From positions 1-6,859 of the forward strand of contig JALUJS010000627.1 in assembly GCA_027056825.1 (NCBI GenBank): DNA of 6,859 nt, read 5' to 3'. This DNA is from Candidatus Krumholzibacteriia bacterium. GTDB lineage: Bacteria > Krumholzibacteriota > Krumholzibacteriia > LZORAL124-64-63. This document shows, piece by piece, positions 4,384 to 6,859 of this stretch; position 1 is the stretch's first letter, and the number at the start of each line of letters is the position of its first letter. The position numbers and the translations under genes were made by a program. The notes beneath the pieces were generated by a model, which saw only the letters and a list, made by a program, of their open reading frames with translations, had not been told where the DNA came from and made no database searches.

Positions 4384-6105
4384 CTATCGGCCTGCCGAGG
4401 TCCCGGCGGACTTCTTCGCCTGGACCAGGGCCCACTGGATCTGCCGGAGAACCCGGAGGGACCGGGAGGGGTGGTCCGAGGCGAATCCGTCCACGCCGAG
4501 CTGGACCAGCCAGGCCAGGGCCGGGGTCAAGTCGGGCCGGACCAGGCATTCCAGCTCCACGCCGAACCGCTTCGTCAGCCTCCGGGCCCAGGCCATGAAA
4601 GAAGGCGGCGGATCCAGGTGGAGTCCGTCCTTTCCCAGGGAGGGCCAGACGTGGATCTGGATCCTCTTGATGCCCCGGAATCCTTGGGCCGCCAGTTTCT
4701 CCAGGCGCTTTCGCAGCACTTCGGGGTGGCCTTTCTTGCCCATCCAGACCATGCCCGTCGACTCCGGGAGGTGGGAGGTGAGGATCCGGACCACCTCGGG
4801 ATGGGTGGAACAGGGGATGCACCGGTCCCCCACGCCCGCCTTGCGGGCCATGGAGGCCACCCGGACCAGGTCGGGCTTCTTGATGTACTTGATGTCCAGG
4901 TAGATCCGGGCGCCCGGGGTGCGGGAAAGGGCCTGGAAGACCGCCGCCAGGGTGGGGAGGCGTTCCCCTTTGTACTTCTTCCCGTATTTCACACCGGCGT
5001 CCAGCCTGGAGAGGACCGACCAGGGGAGGGAGCCCGCCTTCTTTCCTGCCAGCTCCGGGGGAGCCGCCACGGTTCTCTCCAGGGTGTTGTCGTGGAGGAA
5101 GAAGATGACCCCGTCGGCGCTGGTCCGGATATCCCCCTCGGGGATGCATCCCATGGCCCAGCACTTGCGAAAGGTCTCCAGGGTGTTTTCCGGCCCTTCC
5201 TTGCCCAGGCCCCGGTGGGCCTGCAGCGTGAGGGGAGGCGCCCCCGGGGGATTCCTGGAGAGGTCGAACCCCTTGGGAAGAGGAAGGGGCTTCACGATGA
5301 GAGAGAGGGGGATCACCCGGGGCGGATCGTTCCAGAGGAGCCAGGAGCGCAACCGCCGGGGATGGTCCGTGCCGATCAGGTCCACCCCGGCGTCCAGGAG
5401 CTCCCCCCAGAGAGACGGCCGGTCGGGGGTCCCCCAGAAGCGGACCATTCTTCCCTTGTCGTGGATCCGGGAGACCAGTTTCCGCAGGGCCTTCCTCCGG
5501 GAGTCCGGGAAGGGACCCTTTCCCATCCACCGGAAGTATTTCCGCCAGTCCGCGCTGAAGAGCGGGGCCGCCGCGGCGGACGCCTCCGGGGAGGGGGAGT
5601 CCAGCGCCCAGAGGCGTTCCTTTTCCGGGGGGCCTGCGGCGGGGGCGTCGCCGGAGAGGAGAATGGTGACGGCTCCCTGTTTTTTCCCTCCCGGGCCGAA
5701 ACGGGTGAGCATCCACGCGTACCGGGCGAGAAGGGGTTGGAGAGCCGAAAGAACGCGGAGCCCGTTCCCCTTGATATCCAGAAGGAGAATAAGCGGCATG
5801 GAGGAACCCGGATAGACCTTGCCTCCCCCCGCCCGGACGCGGGCGGCCAGGGGCGCCAGGTAGAGGCGTTCCAGGGTGCGGCCGGGGGCGGTCTTCTCCG
5901 GAGAGTGGCCCACGCGCAACTCGCCGTCCACCAGGCACAGGTCGGCTTCCACGCTGTGGAAGCCCAGTTCCAGGGCCCCCGCCAGGGGCCTGGGGCGGAG
6001 GTAGTCGTTGTGGGAGTGGGCACGAGGGAGAAGAACGAGCCGGGGCGCCGCCGGGGCGGCCGCGGGGAGAAAGAGAAGGGCGAGAATCCAGGGTCGAATC
6101 TTCAT
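4384..6105 (-). CDS. Secreted tandem glycerophosphodiester phosphodiesterase-like protein (two GDPD/PI-PLC-type barrels)
   Basis: The 573-residue product has a signal peptide (MKIRP, then hydrophobic WILALLFL, then an APA-A cleavage motif near residue 19), so it should leave the cytoplasm. The first barrel (about 25-250) resembles the AIM6-like PI-PLC/GDPD group: HSHNDY at 30-35, VEADLCL with Glu53 and Asp55, VGHSPE with His67, and a closing IGTDHP (244-249). The second barrel (about 290-550) is a classical GDPD: AHRG with His297-Arg298, PENTLETF, EGD with Glu323 and Asp325, HDNTLERT with His338, and a closing SDHP (543-546). Both sets of catalytic His/Glu/Asp positions appear intact, so two active sites are predicted that would hydrolyse glycerophosphodiesters or related phosphodiesters. 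The ATG at 6105 is preferred over an in-frame ATG at 6123 because GGAGG (6121-6117) precedes it and the signal peptide starts there. Substrate specificity is unknown. Confidence 0.85.
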   Translation of the reverse strand: MKIRPWILALLFLPAAAPAAPRLVLLPRAHSHNDYLRPRPLAGALELGFHSVEADLCLVDGELRVGHSPEKTAPGRTLERLYLAPLAARVRAGGGKVYPGSSMPLILLLDIKGNGLRVLSALQPLLARYAWMLTRFGPGGKKQGAVTILLSGDAPAAGPPEKERLWALDSPSPEASAAAAPLFSADWRKYFRWMGKGPFPDSRRKALRKLVSRIHDKGRMVRFWGTPDRPSLWGELLDAGVDLIGTDHPRRLRSWLLWNDPPRVIPLSLIVKPLPLPKGFDLSRNPPGAPPLTLQAHRGLGKEGPENTLETFRKCWAMGCIPEGDIRTSADGVIFFLHDNTLERTVAAPPELAGKKAGSLPWSVLSRLDAGVKYGKKYKGERLPTLAAVFQALSRTPGARIYLDIKYIKKPDLVRVASMARKAGVGDRCIPCSTHPEVVRILTSHLPESTGMVWMGKKGHPEVLRKRLEKLAAQGFRGIKRIQIHVWPSLGKDGLHLDPPPSFMAWARRLTKRFGVELECLVRPDLTPALAWLVQLGVDGFASDHPSRSLRVLRQIQWALVQAKKSAGTSAGR

Positions 6106-6139
6106 TCGGGGCGCGACCTCCATCGCTTCCGGCCTTCTT

Positions 6140-6155
6140 CTCCTTTTCCAAGGAG
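6140..6155 (-). other. Small hairpin with GNRA-type loop in the GDPD leader
   Basis: On the minus strand CTCCTT pairs with AAGGAG around a GGAA loop, a six-base-pair stem with a GNRA-class tetraloop. It lies between the candidate promoter and the start codon of the double GDPD gene, about 34 bases before the ATG. It could stabilise the leader or hide the AAGGAG sequence. The function is not shown by the sequence. Confidence 0.35.
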
Positions 6156-6163
6156 CGGAATCC

Positions 6164-6192
6164 ATCCTAGGGAGGCCGGGGAAGGGGCGCAA
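6164..6192 (-). promoter_or_regulatory. Candidate sigma-70-type promoter for the double GDPD gene
   Basis: On the minus strand TTGCGC (6192-6187) and TAGGAT (6169-6164) are separated by exactly 17 bases, similar to TTGACA-N17-TATAAT. The -10 box lies about 58 bases upstream of the ATG at 6105. Matches are partial (TTG in the -35; TA and AT in the -10), and the host's promoter rules are unknown. Confidence 0.35.
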
Positions 6193-6243
6193 CCCGGGAA
6201 AAGAACGGCGGTCCGAATATTTATTCCCGCCCGGCCCCGGGAT

Positions 6244-6859
6244 TCACCTCCGCAGGAGCCTGTCCACCAGGGGCCCCACTCTCTGGGAAAAGAGCTCGGG
6301 CAGGGGGGCGCCGGCGAGAAGGTCCACCGACCAGGGAATCCCTCTTTCCGTAACCTCGGCCTCGACCTCGTCCAGCCTGCCCTGGAAGGCCTGGAGGGCT
6401 TCCGCAAGGACGGCGGGCTCCACCCTCTCCCTGCAGGGGGTGTGCATGAGGAGGAGCCGGGCGCACCTTCCCTTCCGGTAGAGGGGAAGGACCAGGACGG
6501 GCCGGCCGTCCCGGCCGCCCCGGCCGAAGAAGAGGGCGCTTCTTTTCACGGCCAGCCACTTGGTCCCCTCCAGGGGCGCCCCCTCGTCGGCCCGGGAGGG
6601 GATCTCCCGTGAGGTGCCCGTCTTCTTCAAGACTTTCAGGGTGGTCCCGGAAACGGGTTCCCCCTGGGGACCGAGGTTCTCCACGGCGTAGAGGGTGGCC
6701 CCCGGCACCTCCTCCACCAGGGGAGCGAGAGCGGCCAGGAGGAGCCTGTGGTCCCGGCGGACCTCCTCGGGGGAAACCCCCGCCTCGGCCAGGGCCGGGG
6801 CGAAGGGCTCGGGGAGGGCCTCCGCCTTCCGGGAGATTCCCACGGTCACGGTCTTGGCC
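6244..6859 (-). CDS. Hypothetical protein, C-terminal 204 residues (runs off the window)
   Basis: The frame is open from the window edge to a TGA at 6246-6244, giving 204 visible residues. A GTG at 6849 could be a start, but codons upstream of it (Ala-Lys-Thr) remain open and no ribosome binding site can be seen, so the gene is treated as 5'-partial. I do not recognise the family. The protein is soluble, with no membrane helix. An acidic/alanine-rich helical stretch (EEVRRDHRLLLAALAPLVEE) is followed by a mixed segment ending LVLPLYRKGRCARLLLMHTP. That segment loosely recalls the last strands of a GAF-type sensory fold, and a further helix rich in Glu and Leu follows. The GAF idea is weak. 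The gene lies 138 bases upstream of the double GDPD gene on the same strand, and a candidate promoter in that gap suggests the two need not be co-transcribed. Confidence 0.55.
   Translation of the reverse strand, partial: AKTVTVGISRKAEALPEPFAPALAEAGVSPEEVRRDHRLLLAALAPLVEEVPGATLYAVENLGPQGEPVSGTTLKVLKKTGTSREIPSRADEGAPLEGTKWLAVKRSALFFGRGGRDGRPVLVLPLYRKGRCARLLLMHTPCRERVEPAVLAEALQAFQGRLDEVEAEVTERGIPWSVDLLAGAPLPELFSQRVGPLVDRLLRR

Noticed and set aside
4284..4390. GC-rich inverted repeats between the GDPD stop and the membrane protein start as a terminator
   Set aside because: Several GGGGCC/GGCCCC pairings are possible, but none is clean and no T-run follows on the minus strand.
4268..6151. A 627-codon minus-strand frame overlapping the GDPD gene in another phase
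   Set aside because: Low-complexity Gly/Pro/Arg composition and no recognisable motif; the neighbouring frame holds the real gene.
4096..6612. An 838-codon open frame on the plus strand opposite the double GDPD gene
   Set aside because: It is rich in Gly, Pro, Arg and Glu with no domain, and lies fully antisense to a protein with clear catalytic motifs. Long antisense frames are expected in DNA this GC-rich.

Overview
The window reads as two unrelated DNA blocks joined at about position 4011-4026. Bases 1 to about 4015 look like an alphaproteobacterium of the Rhodobacterales type. The evidence is the glnB-glnA pair, a divergent nnr (YjeF-type) start, a HODM/DUF3445 gene, and codon use dominated by CTG, CGC, GCC/GCG and GGC. 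Bases from about 4020 to 6859 use a different codon set (CTC/CTT, CCC, GGG, AGG/CGG, TCC, AAG). All genes there run on the minus strand and none has a recognisable link to the left block. I cannot name the source of the right block. A phylum rich in secreted GDPD-like proteins, such as Planctomycetota, is possible but unproven. A chimeric contig is the simplest reading; a real transfer junction is the alternative.

Left block. Positions 1-53 (minus) hold the first codons of a NAD(P)H-hydrate repair enzyme. It is divergent from the nitrogen-control operon glnB (226-564) and glnA (634-2040), with a possible NtrC site in the shared upstream region. A strong intrinsic terminator at 2076-2104 ends glnA. 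It is followed by two nearly identical perfect palindromes whose stems differ by compensating changes (2128-2178). Next comes an inverted repeat that covers the ribosome binding site and start codon of the following gene. That gene (2312-3487) encodes a DUF4261-like protein with two C-terminal membrane helices. Converging on it is the C-terminal part of a haem-dependent oxidative N-demethylase-like protein (minus, 3508 to the junction), whose N-terminus is missing because the sequence switches.

Right block. A small two-helix membrane protein (minus, 4271 down to the junction) is cut off at the same place. Upstream of it lies a 573-residue secreted protein built of two GDPD/PI-PLC-like barrels in tandem (4384-6105). 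Upstream of that is the C-terminal 204 residues of an unrecognised protein running off the window edge (6244-6859).

Functionally, GlnB (PII) senses 2-oxoglutarate, ATP/ADP and, through uridylylation, glutamine. It controls glutamine synthetase adenylylation and NtrB/NtrC, so glnBA forms a closed nitrogen-regulation unit. The other genes show no clear pathway link to it. I saw no CRISPR array, tRNA, rRNA, insertion sequence or phage gene. The most notable signals are the junction, the covarying tandem palindromes, the start-codon-sequestering repeat and the double-barrel phosphodiesterase.
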